A DNA stretch of 64,000 nt, from NCBI GenBank assembly GCA_001899285.1, contig MKWA01000010.1, positions 93,019-157,018 on the forward strand. The letters run 5' to 3'. The notes beneath the pieces were generated by a model. It was not told where the DNA came from. It was given only the letters and a program-made list of their open reading frames with translations, and ran no database searches. Positions within the stretch are counted from its first letter, which is position 1; every line of letters begins with the position of its first letter. Made by a program: the position numbers and the translations under genes. Below, piece by piece: positions 1-9,164 of the stretch. This DNA comes from Rhizobiales bacterium 64-17 (GTDB lineage Bacteria; Pseudomonadota; Alphaproteobacteria; Rhizobiales; Xanthobacteraceae).

Positions 1-140
1 GGAGCACCCCCTACCAGCCTACAGGCTCTGAATTTGCTCTCTGGGCTTCTAAACTGCGCCTCGCAAATCCTGGGCCACCACAATGGCGACTAAAGGGCAT
101 CAATGAGCTAGCGGATACCCGAATCTATAACCGCCCCGGC

Positions 141-371
141 TTATTTCCCGCGAGGTCCACGTTTATGCGGGACAAGGAAAACTGACGGGTCGACCCCAAG
201 AACATCAGCAATTTTCCCGAGTATTTCCAAGCCGACATAAGTTGCGCCCGTCTCCAATTTACTGATGTACGTGCGATCCACGTCAGCTTCGTAAGCCAAC
301 TCCTCCTGGGAAAGGCCCTTTTCGTGCCGAAACCGGCGCAAATTTGCGGCGTAGACCTGCCTTAAATCCAT
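141..371 (-). CDS. XRE-family helix-turn-helix regulator
   Basis: A 76-residue protein that is almost entirely one HTH_3 (Cro/C1-type) domain. The motifs LSQEELAYEADVDRTYISKL (about 20-39) and ADVLGVDPSVFL (about 56-67) are characteristic. It should bind DNA as a dimer and repress or activate nearby genes. It resembles the restriction controller-type protein at 16985-17227 in fold and size, but it has no restriction genes beside it. It lies at the low-GC left end of the window with no close co-directional partner, so its target is unknown. The family call is secure; the role is not. Confidence 0.85.
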   Translation of the reverse strand: MDLRQVYAANLRRFRHEKGLSQEELAYEADVDRTYISKLETGATYVGLEILGKIADVLGVDPSVFLVPHKRGPRGK

Positions 372-475
372 AGGCCGAATGGATCGGCCTGTCGCTTTAC
401 AACCAACCGCTTTAAATCGACAAAACGGCGAGCTATAAATCGTCCGTCTGTAACCTGAGCGGTGGGCTCCTCACG

Positions 476-643
476 ATGTTTTCTGGAAGATGGACAATCT
501 TTGCGCCGCTTATAGTGGTTGCGCTGACACTCAAGTTACTTGGCTACTCATATGACGATATAGGTGCTGTTTTATGCGGCACCATTGCAACAATCGCCCT
601 CGGCATCGCTTGGATGTATTACCCCAGAAAACGAAGATTCTGA
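476..643 (+). CDS. Very small membrane protein, unknown function
   Basis: A 55-residue reading frame starting MFSGRWTIFAPLIVV and ending with a basic tail (YYPRKRRF). Two hydrophobic stretches, at about residues 7-20 and 30-47, look like transmembrane segments. It sits 23 bases ahead of another small membrane-protein gene on the same strand, which suggests co-transcription. No family is recognised. It is called only on hydrophobic pattern, start position and spacing, so a chance frame is possible. Confidence 0.45.
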   Translation: MFSGRWTIFAPLIVVALTLKLLGYSYDDIGAVLCGTIATIALGIAWMYYPRKRRF

Positions 644-666
644 CCGGTCATAGCGGATGCAACGCC

Positions 667-948
667 ATGAAGCGTGGATTCCTGTTTGGTCTAAGCTGGT
701 TTTTGTTTGCCTCGGTATTGATGTTTTTTAGTGAGGCCTTAAAGGGGGCAACACCCGCACCTTGGTGGGTCTGGATTATTGCAGCACTCATTGTGGGCGC
801 TATAGGGATCAAAGTTATACGGCGGGCAAAACAGGCCCCGCCTCATGCGTCTCGTTTACAAGCAGTGATGGGTTGGCTGGCTGGCTTTTGCAGCATCAAT
901 GTAGCGGTACTAGTACTTGCTGCGGGCATAGCGATATACCTGCACTAG
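667..948 (+). CDS. Small membrane protein with about three TM segments
   Basis: A 93-residue protein beginning MKRGFLFGLSWFLFASVLM, with hydrophobic segments near residues 3-20, 32-50 and 70-90 and a basic loop (IRRAKQAPPHASR) between the second and third. The start at 667 was preferred over an upstream ATG at 574 because the extra residues are hydrophilic, unlike a membrane N terminus, and overlap the preceding small gene. It probably forms a two-gene unit with 476-643. The function is unknown and no family is recognised. Confidence 0.5.
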   Translation: MKRGFLFGLSWFLFASVLMFFSEALKGATPAPWWVWIIAALIVGAIGIKVIRRAKQAPPHASRLQAVMGWLAGFCSINVAVLVLAAGIAIYLH

Positions 949-1101
949 CCTGCAAAGGTTTCAGTGTGGGCGGGCTTCATGCAGCCAAAGCGCCGCCGAT
1001 AGACTAGGATCGCCGCGTCATACTTGGTGAATTTGCTACCTAAGGCCGCGCTTCTCGATTGAACTAACATAGATTGCGGCTGCCGATTAATCGCCGACCG
1101 C

Positions 1102-1599
1102 TTACTCAACTAGGGAAAAAGCTATAGTTCTGGAAAAGGCAGGACCCGCCTCCGAGTTGAATTCAATTTGGATAAGTGTCACCCCGCTTACGCCGTTAAT
1201 ACAGAGATTTGGCACAGCCGGAGAGGTGATGATCGGTGTCGGAATAAATTCAGCTGAGAAATTTTCAGATTTGATTTTACCGTTTGCAAGTGTTTTACGG
1301 ATTCGAGCTCGATACGTCTTCGACAGCTTCGACCTGTCGGTGATTGTATAATGATTGAAAGCAAAGCAATAGCCTTGAGATTGCGTTGGTAGCCGCAAAT
1401 TGCCATCGCCTTGGATCAAGACAAATATTGCCCCCCGTCGAATGTCAAAATCGTTCGCCGTATCTTCGATGAAGAAGAGAGAGCCGTAGGGAGTTTGATG
1501 CATCGCTTCTAATGGCGAAAACTTCCCTCCGAGTCCCGCTGCACAGGCCTGTGAGGCGCCAAGCGTCAAAACGGTGAGTAGGGTTATAATGCGCAACAT
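1102..1599 (-). CDS. Predicted secreted protein, unknown function
   Basis: A 165-residue protein with a clear Sec signal peptide (MLRIITLLTVLTLGASQACA, cleavage likely after ACA). The mature part has two cysteines (GYCFAF and NLCING) that could form a periplasmic disulfide. The start at 1599 was chosen because it places the signal peptide at the N terminus. It lies 16 bases after the end of 1616-2947 on the same strand and is probably the last gene of a three-gene set with the metallophosphoesterase. No family is recognised. Confidence 0.6.
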   Translation of the reverse strand: MLRIITLLTVLTLGASQACAAGLGGKFSPLEAMHQTPYGSLFFIEDTANDFDIRRGAIFVLIQGDGNLRLPTQSQGYCFAFNHYTITDRSKLSKTYRARIRKTLANGKIKSENFSAEFIPTPIITSPAVPNLCINGVSGVTLIQIEFNSEAGPAFSRTIAFSLVE

Positions 1600-1615
1600 T
1601 GTCTGTAGACCGCCT

Positions 1616-2947
1616 TCAACGTTGGGGAAGGTCGCTAAACAAATCTCGAACGCTCTTCCGCAGATAGATGGCAACAATCTTTTGCTGCTCACTGGTGGCC
1701 CTTTGACTGCCCTTGAGAATAGCTTCTGCGGCTTCATTCGAAATGGTTAGGTACCGGGCGAGAGTTGGCACGTCGAGATTTTGTGCAGCAAGGTCTGGAT
1801 TCAAATCTTGTCGGGCCCAACGGTCTGGTTCGCTAGTACCATTTGCAAAAAACCGCTGGCCTTGATTTTGTACGGTTACAATCGCTTGCTCAGACATCAG
1901 ACCGGAGATTATCGCAACAAACGAAACAAAATAGGGGTTGATCGGGGCATCGCCGTTAAGACGAGATGCATCAGCGATAATGGGGACTCCCGCCTTAGCT
2001 ACAATAAAGATGACAAGAGCGGTAATGGCACCAACGCTGAGACGCAGTACGTAATCACCAAAGCTTTGAATGCCGTCGCCACGAAAAAGCGAATGAAGGA
2101 TTTGCATCGAGCTGCCGAGCACGCCCATCAAAACAACGAGAATCAAGGAAAGCACGTCGGGTTGCAAAATAACGAACCAGCTTATTGCTTTACTAAACCA
2201 AGTTGACGTGGGATTTAGTTCGTAAAGTGCGTTTTCAATGCGTGCGCGGGTGGGAGCGTCAACGTTTTTCGTAATCTTTGAGAAAACAACGTCGATGCTG
2301 TCTTGGATCGATTTTATGCCACTCGCAAGAGAAGTGATCTTTTGATTAAGACCTTTGCTTTCTGCGTCGTACTCATCATACTCAGTTTTGGCGATAGCAT
2401 ACGCGCCGCTAATTTTATCAAACTGATCCAGTACACCTGCCAGACTGGCTTGGCCATTACGCAGACGCGCGTTCGATGCTTTCAGCCGGGCAACTTTTGC
2501 CCCATAATCTGCAGATCCGCTCAAGAAATCGCTAAGATCATTATCGATGCCGGAGAGTGACGCGGATACTTCGTAAAGCGTATCCTTCAGTTGCTCTTTC
2601 GCCCAATTTAATCCTTGCGCTGCTTTTGTACCGCGATCTTCCAGCATCAGGTTTGCGGAATTTGCTGCTTTCAAAGCCTCGGTTTGATCGGCAATCTGCT
2701 TTCTCAGAGCGCTCCAGTCTTGTCGAACTGAATCCAGCTTCCAAATGCTCGCCGGGACCCCGTCGAATGACAGACTGAGTATTCTTGATTGAGTCAGCGT
2801 GGAGGCGAGGGCGAATATACAGACGGTTCCTACCAGCACGGTAAGAACAATCACGAAAGTGCTGACAAAAAACTCTTTTCGGAGCCGGGTTCCGGGTCGT
2901 GCGATGCTTGCTTGAGGCGATGCCGGTTGGGCAGAACTTGCACTCAT
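1616..2947 (-). CDS. Membrane-anchored coiled-coil protein, unknown function
   Basis: A 443-residue protein. After a short cytoplasmic N terminus there is a transmembrane segment (about 27-47) and a long, charged, Ala/Lys/Leu-rich region (about 60-230) that looks like a coiled coil. Two or three more membrane segments follow (about 255-350) and a hydrophilic C-terminal tail. Its ATG overlaps the stop of the upstream metallophosphoesterase gene (ATGA at 2944-2947), so the two are very likely translationally coupled and may work together. The sequence gives no enzymatic motif. The role could be envelope-related or defensive; this is inference only. Confidence 0.6.
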   Translation of the reverse strand: MSASSAQPASPQASIARPGTRLRKEFFVSTFVIVLTVLVGTVCIFALASTLTQSRILSLSFDGVPASIWKLDSVRQDWSALRKQIADQTEALKAANSANLMLEDRGTKAAQGLNWAKEQLKDTLYEVSASLSGIDNDLSDFLSGSADYGAKVARLKASNARLRNGQASLAGVLDQFDKISGAYAIAKTEYDEYDAESKGLNQKITSLASGIKSIQDSIDVVFSKITKNVDAPTRARIENALYELNPTSTWFSKAISWFVILQPDVLSLILVVLMGVLGSSMQILHSLFRGDGIQSFGDYVLRLSVGAITALVIFIVAKAGVPIIADASRLNGDAPINPYFVSFVAIISGLMSEQAIVTVQNQGQRFFANGTSEPDRWARQDLNPDLAAQNLDVPTLARYLTISNEAAEAILKGSQRATSEQQKIVAIYLRKSVRDLFSDLPQR

Positions 2948-4650
2948 TTTCGAACCTGCCACACAATCGGTTGTTCGATAAGACGATATCTGAGCGGAGA
3001 GGAAGGCACGAATTTCGGTCCATCTTTTGACGGATTGGCTCTCCAGTCGCTTCGCTTTGGCACGTTGTCGAGGCCGATTGGATATATCGTCACCGTATCG
3101 CCGACGATTTTGATGCGGAGAAAGTTTTTGTAAGTTTCCAGTCGTAGCGCGCTGAATGCGTCGTTGGTGTTGAGCCGGAAGAGATGACAGGTGATTAAAA
3201 GGTTTACGCCGAAGATTGCAGCGCCGATAAAGCCGCCCGGAACGCCCACCTCGCAGCCAAGGGCCAACAACCACAGCCAGACGTCCCAAGGGCTACCGTT
3301 CGCGAAGTACCCGGCGTTTAGGGTCATTGCATAATTTGTGAGCGCCACCAAAGCGTAGGTGTGTGCTAGCCCTTGCAGAATTCCTGAGGCATAGACCGCG
3401 AGAACGTCGCTCTTCTCTTGCCTGCGAGTGTATCCGACAAAAACCCAGATAAAAATCGCTGCGGTTATGAGGTACAAATCGATGCTGGACCGTAGGGTTA
3501 GCCCGATAGAGAAAAGCCAATAAAAGACGCCCAATCCGACCGCGAAATCCCAGTTGGTTAGAGGAAACCACAAATTCCGCCACAGCAGCGCACGACTCCG
3601 CTCGCGAGTAGGATAGCAAGCGACGTTTTCGGTGGGTTCGTTGGTTGAAGGGTTACGTTTAAGCGAGACCTTGGTCGGCCTATCGAGCCAGTTGAAAGTG
3701 ATCTCATCAGGCAACTGGTGTGTGGGATGCAAGAATGCACCACCGCCACCTGATGTGATAAATTGCAATCCGTTTTCTGACGCATAACGGCTGTAGTGAT
3801 GTGTGTCGCCGGAAAGTAAAATGGGGACGGATAAGCCCCGACCGAAGCTGCGCGCAATTTGAACGGCGTAGTCGACGATCTCGAACGATTTGCGGTTCGT
3901 TGTGGTGTAAAGCCAACCTGGCTCGGCGCTGCACAGGATAATCCTTGCGCCCTCGGGCATGCCCTCAGCAATTGTTTTGAAATAGTCGGCCTGCGGTTGA
4001 TCCATATCATCCGCAAGCTGAATGTCAGTGCACCACAGCCACCAGCCATCCGAAATCTGCAGAGCAAAGTAGCTCCGACGTTGACTCGTACGCCACGCGC
4101 CCATGTGCCAAGACTTGTGCCTACCGAAGAAAGCCAAAAAGTTCACGAGCCCGTCATACCAGTCATGATTGCCCGGCACCGCGTAGACTGGAATGCCGGA
4201 TTCCGACGTTGGATCGGGGTCAGGGAGAGCAAACTTGTAAGGATCGCCCATCTGGTGGCGGTAGGCGTCCGCCGTTGCGGCAGGATAAACTTCGTCTCCG
4301 CCGAAAATTAGTGCTTGCCCGCGCGGTAACGTCGTGCCGCCGACGGTTAAAAATGGAGCCGCAACGAGCGTTGCAACCGCGTAGGTAGCGTCAAAACCGT
4401 CGCCTAGGTCAGCGACAAAGTCGAACCAGACGGCGCCATCAGTACCGACCGTAAGCTTGGCATCCGCGGCGCGCCTGACGATGTCGCTTGCCGGGCACGT
4501 GTCTAATGCAGCGATCATCAACCGGCGGTCGGCATACTGGCCGAAAACGCCCGATACGATCACATTCCACAAGAGCTTAATAAGAAGAATTGGATTGAAC
4601 CACCGCGTCATGCGGGGGTACGTCTTATAATCTCGAATGTCCGGCTGCAT
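2944..4650 (-). CDS. Calcineurin-like metallophosphoesterase with C-terminal membrane segments
   Basis: A 568-residue protein from the ATG at 4650. It has the metallophosphoesterase metal-ligand series in order: DLGD (81-84), GGDEVYP (117-123), GNHDWYDG (160-167) and GDTHHYSRY (281-289). It should be a two-metal phosphoesterase; the substrate is unknown. The C-terminal half (about 365-530) has four or so hydrophobic segments, so the catalytic domain is tethered to the membrane. An in-frame ATG at 4791 would add 47 residues without motifs and was not used. It is coupled by a 4-base overlap to the coiled-coil membrane protein downstream. This domain combination is not one I can assign to a named family. 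Confidence 0.8.
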   Translation of the reverse strand: MQPDIRDYKTYPRMTRWFNPILLIKLLWNVIVSGVFGQYADRRLMIAALDTCPASDIVRRAADAKLTVGTDGAVWFDFVADLGDGFDATYAVATLVAAPFLTVGGTTLPRGQALIFGGDEVYPAATADAYRHQMGDPYKFALPDPDPTSESGIPVYAVPGNHDWYDGLVNFLAFFGRHKSWHMGAWRTSQRRSYFALQISDGWWLWCTDIQLADDMDQPQADYFKTIAEGMPEGARIILCSAEPGWLYTTTNRKSFEIVDYAVQIARSFGRGLSVPILLSGDTHHYSRYASENGLQFITSGGGGAFLHPTHQLPDEITFNWLDRPTKVSLKRNPSTNEPTENVACYPTRERSRALLWRNLWFPLTNWDFAVGLGVFYWLFSIGLTLRSSIDLYLITAAIFIWVFVGYTRRQEKSDVLAVYASGILQGLAHTYALVALTNYAMTLNAGYFANGSPWDVWLWLLALGCEVGVPGGFIGAAIFGVNLLITCHLFRLNTNDAFSALRLETYKNFLRIKIVGDTVTIYPIGLDNVPKRSDWRANPSKDGPKFVPSSPLRYRLIEQPIVWQVRK

Positions 4651-5194
4651 TTTAGCGCCCCAAAAATCCCCACTGAACTTTAGGTTGCGCCGATTAAAAT
4701 AACAACGTGCCTCTGTAGGCTGACTTATATTTTCACGAACGCAGTAAGTCGCTTTCGGCGTTGACTCGTCGGCCGCGGTGAGCAGTCGCAACCACTCGCG
4801 GCTTGATTTGTCGGTGGGTTATCCGTTTGGGTACGGACCCACCAATTTGACCTCGGCCCTATGCGATCTCTCTTTGCCTTGCGGATATCGAAAGCGTGAA
4901 TGGCAAACTGCGGGATGCGCTGTCCAACGGCGACATCTTCTACACGTTGAAACCCAAATGGTGTCGGGAACCGGCGTCTCTACAATACGGTTAGACCCGA
5001 TCGGCCACGAGCACCTGCGGCGCAATCTAGCCGGCAACAACAATGACTGAGACATCAGTTATAAATTAGCAATCCAACCGGACGTTCAGCGGAGACCGTA
5101 AGAATGATCTACGGTTCGGCAAGGAGCAAAGAGGGGGGCCTAGCCGGGGGTTTGGAGAATTAGACAGATAATTATTAGGTATTTCAATATGGTA
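4651..5194. other. Gene-poor spacer to the left of the integrated element
   Basis: No credible gene is seen here. Short open frames exist on both strands but lack ribosome-binding sites, motifs or plausible composition. The stretch close to 5160-5190 is AT-rich. It ends exactly at the 15-bp direct repeat that marks the left end of the tRNA-Ser element. Confidence 0.5.
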
Positions 5195-5209
5195 TGGCGG
5201 AGAGGGAGG
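5195..5209. repeat. Distal attachment site (att), copy of tRNA-Ser 3' end
   Basis: An exact 15-base copy of the tRNA-Ser(CGA) 3' terminus (TGGCGGAGAGGGAGG on the plus strand). Bases on both sides differ from the tRNA copy, so the identity block is exactly 15 bp. It marks the end of the element distal to the integrase. Confidence 0.85.
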
Positions 5210-5289
5210 ACGGCAAACAGGCGCAAAAGAGGCCGATTTATTGGCACTTCTGACGCCATGCCCTGAGGCGCTACAGCCCAAGCTACAAT

Positions 5290-7344
5290 TCAATCCTCCT
5301 CGCCGCTGCCAGGGAATTGCACCACGTTGCTTTCGTCATCGTCAAGCGGTCGAGGCGCAATCCAATAGCGCACTTCCTTTTGTCCGGCATGGGCTCCGGG
5401 AGGCAGCGCGTCGGCATAGTAGCCATAGAGGATCGGCTTGCGCTTGCCGCGCCCGCGCGTGGCGTTCCTGAGCATGTGCATGATGTCGCTGATGCCTTGC
5501 TCATGCGCCTCCTGAGCCGACTGCCCCTCGCGAGGTTCCATCATGTCCGGGAAGTGGGCAGCCAATTCCAAGGCCAGCATCTGATTGGTGATCCGCACCG
5601 AAAGGTCATAGGCTTGGTGCCGGTCAAGTATCTCGCGCACCGCGCGGCGCAGACGGCGCTGCTTGTCCGTCAGCTTGTCGTGGTAATCGACCACGCGCTC
5701 CTCGGCTTCGCCAGCATTTTTCGTCGGGACCAGAACGGGCACGCGGTCATAGCGCCCCGGCTTCGTCTTTTCCCGGATTAGGAACGCGGCCTGATAGTCG
5801 GTCGGCCCAAGCCGGTTGTGCTTCATGGTGGCGTACACTACCGCCCCCTGACGTTTAACCGAGATAACTTGGTCGGCCATTTGCTCGAAGTCAGAGGAGC
5901 CCTTGGTCCCGCGCTCGGCATCCTTGCCTTCATGCGCGACCAGTACGGCGAGCGCGTTAAAGCGTCCGGCGAAGCTGTAGCCGGACTGCGCGGCCTGGGT
6001 CATGACTTCATCGTTGTTTTTCTTTTGCCCGATAAGGCCACGCGCCGTGGTGTCGAGCACCACAATGTTCGGCCTAATCGACGCCACGGCATTGCAGGCA
6101 TCCGTGACCTGTTGCGGGTCCAGTAGCTGCGGAATGGTCGGCACAAGCGCGAAGCGTCCGGTCGCAACAAGGTCCTCGACCGTCTTTCCGAAGTGCTCGC
6201 AAATCGCGGGGATACGGGACCGCGCGGCGTCATAGGCCGCTTCCCCGAGGAAGTAGGCAGTGCTCGCGTTGTCGTTGTTGAACACAAGGCCGATGGTACT
6301 GGTCAGCATGATACCCGTCTTGTGAACGCCCTTCGGCCCGCTCAGGATGGCGACACAGCCCTCCTCGGTACGCATGAGCAAGCGGCCTTCATCCCAATAG
6401 CTCGGCGGCTCGGAATTTTCCGCCGCCGCCAAGTCGAGCGGGTCAAAAGGGCCGCGTCCTTTCCGTACCTCCTCGGGAGGGGCTTTGTATTCAGCGAACA
6501 CGGTACTGGCCGGTCGCGTCGCCTTGGCGCCCTGGTCATTCTGGCGGTGCTTGCCCGCGTTGCGCGCCTTGGTCGCCAATTCGTCATCGGACCACGGCGG
6601 AACGCAATGCGGGTTCCAGTGCTCGCGGAGCAATTCGAGCGCCTTGTCCTCGGAAAGATAGTCTTGCAAGTACGCGAGGAGTTTGAAGGTGCGGTTGTCG
6701 CCGCCAGCACCTTCAATCGCCACGTCGCCCTCGGCCACAAGGTCTTGTAGGAAGCGCGTGAGCCGTTCCACGTCAGCCGCAGTGTCCAGCTCGGCACCGG
6801 GCGGGCGCTTCACCGCGTCATGCTTCGGCTGCGCGCACAGGGCCAGCAACCAGTCGGGAGCCGGGGCGATCCCATAGTCACCAGTGATGTTGTACGGCTT
6901 ATCGTCAATCGTGCAGCCGGGGCCTACAACGTAGCCACCATGACCGCCGACATTGCCGCGCACATCAATGCCGCCAAGTAGTGACGCCTTGCCAGCCGAC
7001 ACGGGCGCAGTGCCGAGCCAATACAGATGATAGCCGCCGCTCGGCGTCTCGACCGTCAACGTGAACGGCGCGGCACCGTGCTCCAATTCCAAGTCCTCGA
7101 AAGACTTGCGCCCGTTGATCTTGCCCTTGGTGTCAATGTCGAGAATGAATTGTCCCTCGCGCGGCGCTACGCCGTAATTCATGTCGGGCGCAGCTTCAAA
7201 CCAGCGCGCAATCGTATCGGCGTCCGTAGTGGCAACGTCCGGCCAGCTAACGCCATAGGGCGGCTTCTTGCTGTTGGCCGCGAGCGGAATGATACGCCAC
7301 CCCTTGGCGGCGAGGCCGAGCGCGCATTTTCGTTTGTCGATCAT
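5290..7344 (-). CDS. Primase-polymerase/RepA-like helicase fusion
   Basis: A 684-residue replication protein. The N-terminal part (about 1-170) is a bifunctional primase/polymerase domain, with ILDIDTK as the acidic metal motif, SGGYHLYW, and a GIDVRG...GGYVVGPG segment. The middle (about 300-500) is a RecA/AAA_25-type ATPase with LSGPKGVHKTG as the P-loop and IVVLDTTARG as Walker B. The C terminus (about 540-684) is probably a small DNA-binding region. The P-loop is unusual: the Gly normally before Lys-Thr is His. It is the last gene of the minus-strand unit, with a dyad just upstream (7409-7437). It probably replicates the excised element from the iteron origin. The domain calls are firm; the link to the iterons is inferred. 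Confidence 0.85.
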   Translation of the reverse strand: MIDKRKCALGLAAKGWRIIPLAANSKKPPYGVSWPDVATTDADTIARWFEAAPDMNYGVAPREGQFILDIDTKGKINGRKSFEDLELEHGAAPFTLTVETPSGGYHLYWLGTAPVSAGKASLLGGIDVRGNVGGHGGYVVGPGCTIDDKPYNITGDYGIAPAPDWLLALCAQPKHDAVKRPPGAELDTAADVERLTRFLQDLVAEGDVAIEGAGGDNRTFKLLAYLQDYLSEDKALELLREHWNPHCVPPWSDDELATKARNAGKHRQNDQGAKATRPASTVFAEYKAPPEEVRKGRGPFDPLDLAAAENSEPPSYWDEGRLLMRTEEGCVAILSGPKGVHKTGIMLTSTIGLVFNNDNASTAYFLGEAAYDAARSRIPAICEHFGKTVEDLVATGRFALVPTIPQLLDPQQVTDACNAVASIRPNIVVLDTTARGLIGQKKNNDEVMTQAAQSGYSFAGRFNALAVLVAHEGKDAERGTKGSSDFEQMADQVISVKRQGAVVYATMKHNRLGPTDYQAAFLIREKTKPGRYDRVPVLVPTKNAGEAEERVVDYHDKLTDKQRRLRRAVREILDRHQAYDLSVRITNQMLALELAAHFPDMMEPREGQSAQEAHEQGISDIMHMLRNATRGRGKRKPILYGYYADALPPGAHAGQKEVRYWIAPRPLDDDESNVVQFPGSGEED

Positions 7345-7408
7345 AGTTCACCTGTCAGTCACGCCTCGCCGTTAATCCGAAGGCTAGCCGTCTGTCCGCA
7401 GCGTCGGC

Positions 7409-7437
7409 AAAGCAGGACACTCTAAATGTCCTGCTTT
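7409..7437. promoter_or_regulatory. Dyad AGGACA-N7-TGTCCT upstream of the primase gene
   Basis: A perfect 11-bp inverted repeat (AAAGCAGGACA / TGTCCTGCTTT) around a 7-base centre, in the 95-base gap between the small gene 7440-7634 and the primase start at 7344. The core AGGACA-N7-TGTCCT, with the same spacing, recurs at 12724-12742. It is not followed by a T-run on the minus strand, so an operator is more likely than a terminator. Confidence 0.6.
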
Positions 7438-7439
7438 GG

Positions 7440-7634
7440 TCAGCTATCAATTCCGAAGTATTCATCCTCCGCTCCGGGGTCGAGGCGCGCTTGTCCGCCA
7501 GTCGGCAGCTTGGCCTTCTTTCGATTGCGCGGGTCGCGGAAGGTAAAGAAGTCGCGGTTGTACGGATCACAGCCGCGATAATTGTTGTCGAGCACGGGCC
7601 GCACAGGCGGCAGCTTTTCGTCGTCCTTTGCCAT
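7440..7634 (-). CDS. Small hydrophilic element protein, unknown function
   Basis: A 64-residue charged, proline-rich protein (MAKDDEKLPPVRPVLDNNY...) with an acidic C terminus. A good ribosome-binding site (AGGAGAGCGCG) precedes the ATG at 7634. It begins 9 bases after the terminase stop, on the same strand. Small genes of this kind directly after a terminase gene are common in phages, but I do not recognise the family. Confidence 0.6.
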   Translation of the reverse strand: MAKDDEKLPPVRPVLDNNYRGCDPYNRDFFTFRDPRNRKKAKLPTGGQARLDPGAEDEYFGIDS

Positions 7635-7643
7635 CGCGCTCTC

Positions 7644-9164
7644 CTAGATCGGCTTTCCAGTGAAAATGTCCCAATCGCGCTTTTGCTGCGGCTGCCGGTA
7701 CTGCGACGCGAAGCCGCGCATTTCGATGTAGCGGAGCTGCTTAATGCCCATGACTAGGACGCGCGTCGCGTCCATGAGATCGCAAAATTCGCGGACCACC
7801 TTGCGGTCCTTGCGATGGTAGCTGCGGTATTCCTCGAACCAGTCGCGGCAATGCGCGGCGACCTTAAGCTTGCCGGTCGCAAGGCGCGTGCTGACGTGCG
7901 TAATGCCGTCCTCTAAGCCCGGCGACTTGTTGCGGTCATCGGTGACGTACTTAGAGGCCATGACCAGACCGGCCCGCTTGTACTGGTCGCGCAACGTGTC
8001 GCCGGTCATGGCGTCGCCGGGTTGTTCGCTATCTCGCGGATAGACCACGATGGCGTCGCCATAGGGGTGCTGCCGGATGGCCTGCACCTGCGTGGGAATG
8101 TTGACGCCCTTTAGCTTGATGCAATCGACGATGTAGAGCACGTCGCTGTGCATGTCATAGAAGGCGAGCACCGCGCCGAAGGCGCTGGCCGAGCCGCCAT
8201 GCGTAATGTCAACGCCCCATCCGACTTTGATCCAGGGCTGGCTCTCGAAAACAGCCGGATCGACGTTGTGGATGATGCTTTGCTCCTGGTACGGATACAC
8301 GCTGCCCGAACCTTGCGCGGGCTCACCGAAAATTCGCATCGGACGATCTTGCTCGGGCGTGCGCGCAATGATCTCCTCGACCTGTTGCTTGGTAAGATGC
8401 TCGGCGTCGAAAAGCGTCATGCGCCACGTCTTGCGGAGCGGCGCAGGCTCCTCATACCGCATGTAAAGCTGATCGCGGCCTTCGGTCGGCGTCAGCGTGA
8501 CGCACGCACGGCTATTCGGCACAGCAGTGAGACGCGCGAGACATTCAAGATAGGTGCGAATGGGTCCAGGTTCGTCCCATCGGAATTGATCGAGCGTGGC
8601 ACCGGCAAAGGCGCTGATGTCCTGCTCCATGGTGCGGAAGCCGATGTTGCCCGTGCCGCCAGTGGCGCGGCGCACAGTGATGTTATCGACAACACCTTGG
8701 CGCCCCGCCTGCATGATCGGCTTCCCAACGATTTCGTCGAGCGCAAGGAAGCCGGTGCCGAGCCCGTTCGGATCGTCCACGTTGCCGACAAGATTGAGCT
8801 GCATCGTCTGTTTCTGCACTTGGCTCGAAGTGCTGACGATCCACGACATATATTCATGCGGACGGTGGATTTTCGGCGGCTTGAGGAACTTCCGATTTGT
8901 CGGACCAATCCACTCCTCGTAATTCCCGGTCGCATCCTGCGCTTCGACCGCCATGCTGATGCTCGACTTTCCCGACTGCGACGCGGCGATAAGCCGGATT
9001 TCCGTAAGACGCGGGTCCGCGTTCGCGAAGTCGCGTTGTTTCGCGCTCGGCTTGAAGAAGTCGCGGCGACGATATTTCAGATTGTACTCGCGCGCACTCA
9101 GCAGCTTTTTCTGATGCTTGCGGATTTCATTCGGGTCCGGCCCGTACTCTACCGTATCAGTCAT
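7644..9164 (-). CDS. terL: Phage terminase large subunit
   Basis: A 506-residue DNA-packaging motor. The N-terminal ATPase has LIAASQSGKSS (Walker A, about 58-68) and LDQFRWDEPG (Walker B with catalytic acid, about 193-202). A coupling-motif Thr is likely in VTLTPTEG. The C-terminal RNase H-like nuclease begins at VGWGVDITHGG (first Asp). Its last acidic residue is probably in DLMDATRVL, a DAxR pattern usual for TerL. Length is normal, so the gene looks intact. It overlaps the small-subunit gene upstream by 8 bases. A complete terminase without portal or capsid genes is the main reason to suspect packaging into another phage's heads. Confidence 0.9.
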   Translation of the reverse strand: MTDTVEYGPDPNEIRKHQKKLLSAREYNLKYRRRDFFKPSAKQRDFANADPRLTEIRLIAASQSGKSSISMAVEAQDATGNYEEWIGPTNRKFLKPPKIHRPHEYMSWIVSTSSQVQKQTMQLNLVGNVDDPNGLGTGFLALDEIVGKPIMQAGRQGVVDNITVRRATGGTGNIGFRTMEQDISAFAGATLDQFRWDEPGPIRTYLECLARLTAVPNSRACVTLTPTEGRDQLYMRYEEPAPLRKTWRMTLFDAEHLTKQQVEEIIARTPEQDRPMRIFGEPAQGSGSVYPYQEQSIIHNVDPAVFESQPWIKVGWGVDITHGGSASAFGAVLAFYDMHSDVLYIVDCIKLKGVNIPTQVQAIRQHPYGDAIVVYPRDSEQPGDAMTGDTLRDQYKRAGLVMASKYVTDDRNKSPGLEDGITHVSTRLATGKLKVAAHCRDWFEEYRSYHRKDRKVVREFCDLMDATRVLVMGIKQLRYIEMRGFASQYRQPQQKRDWDIFTGKPI

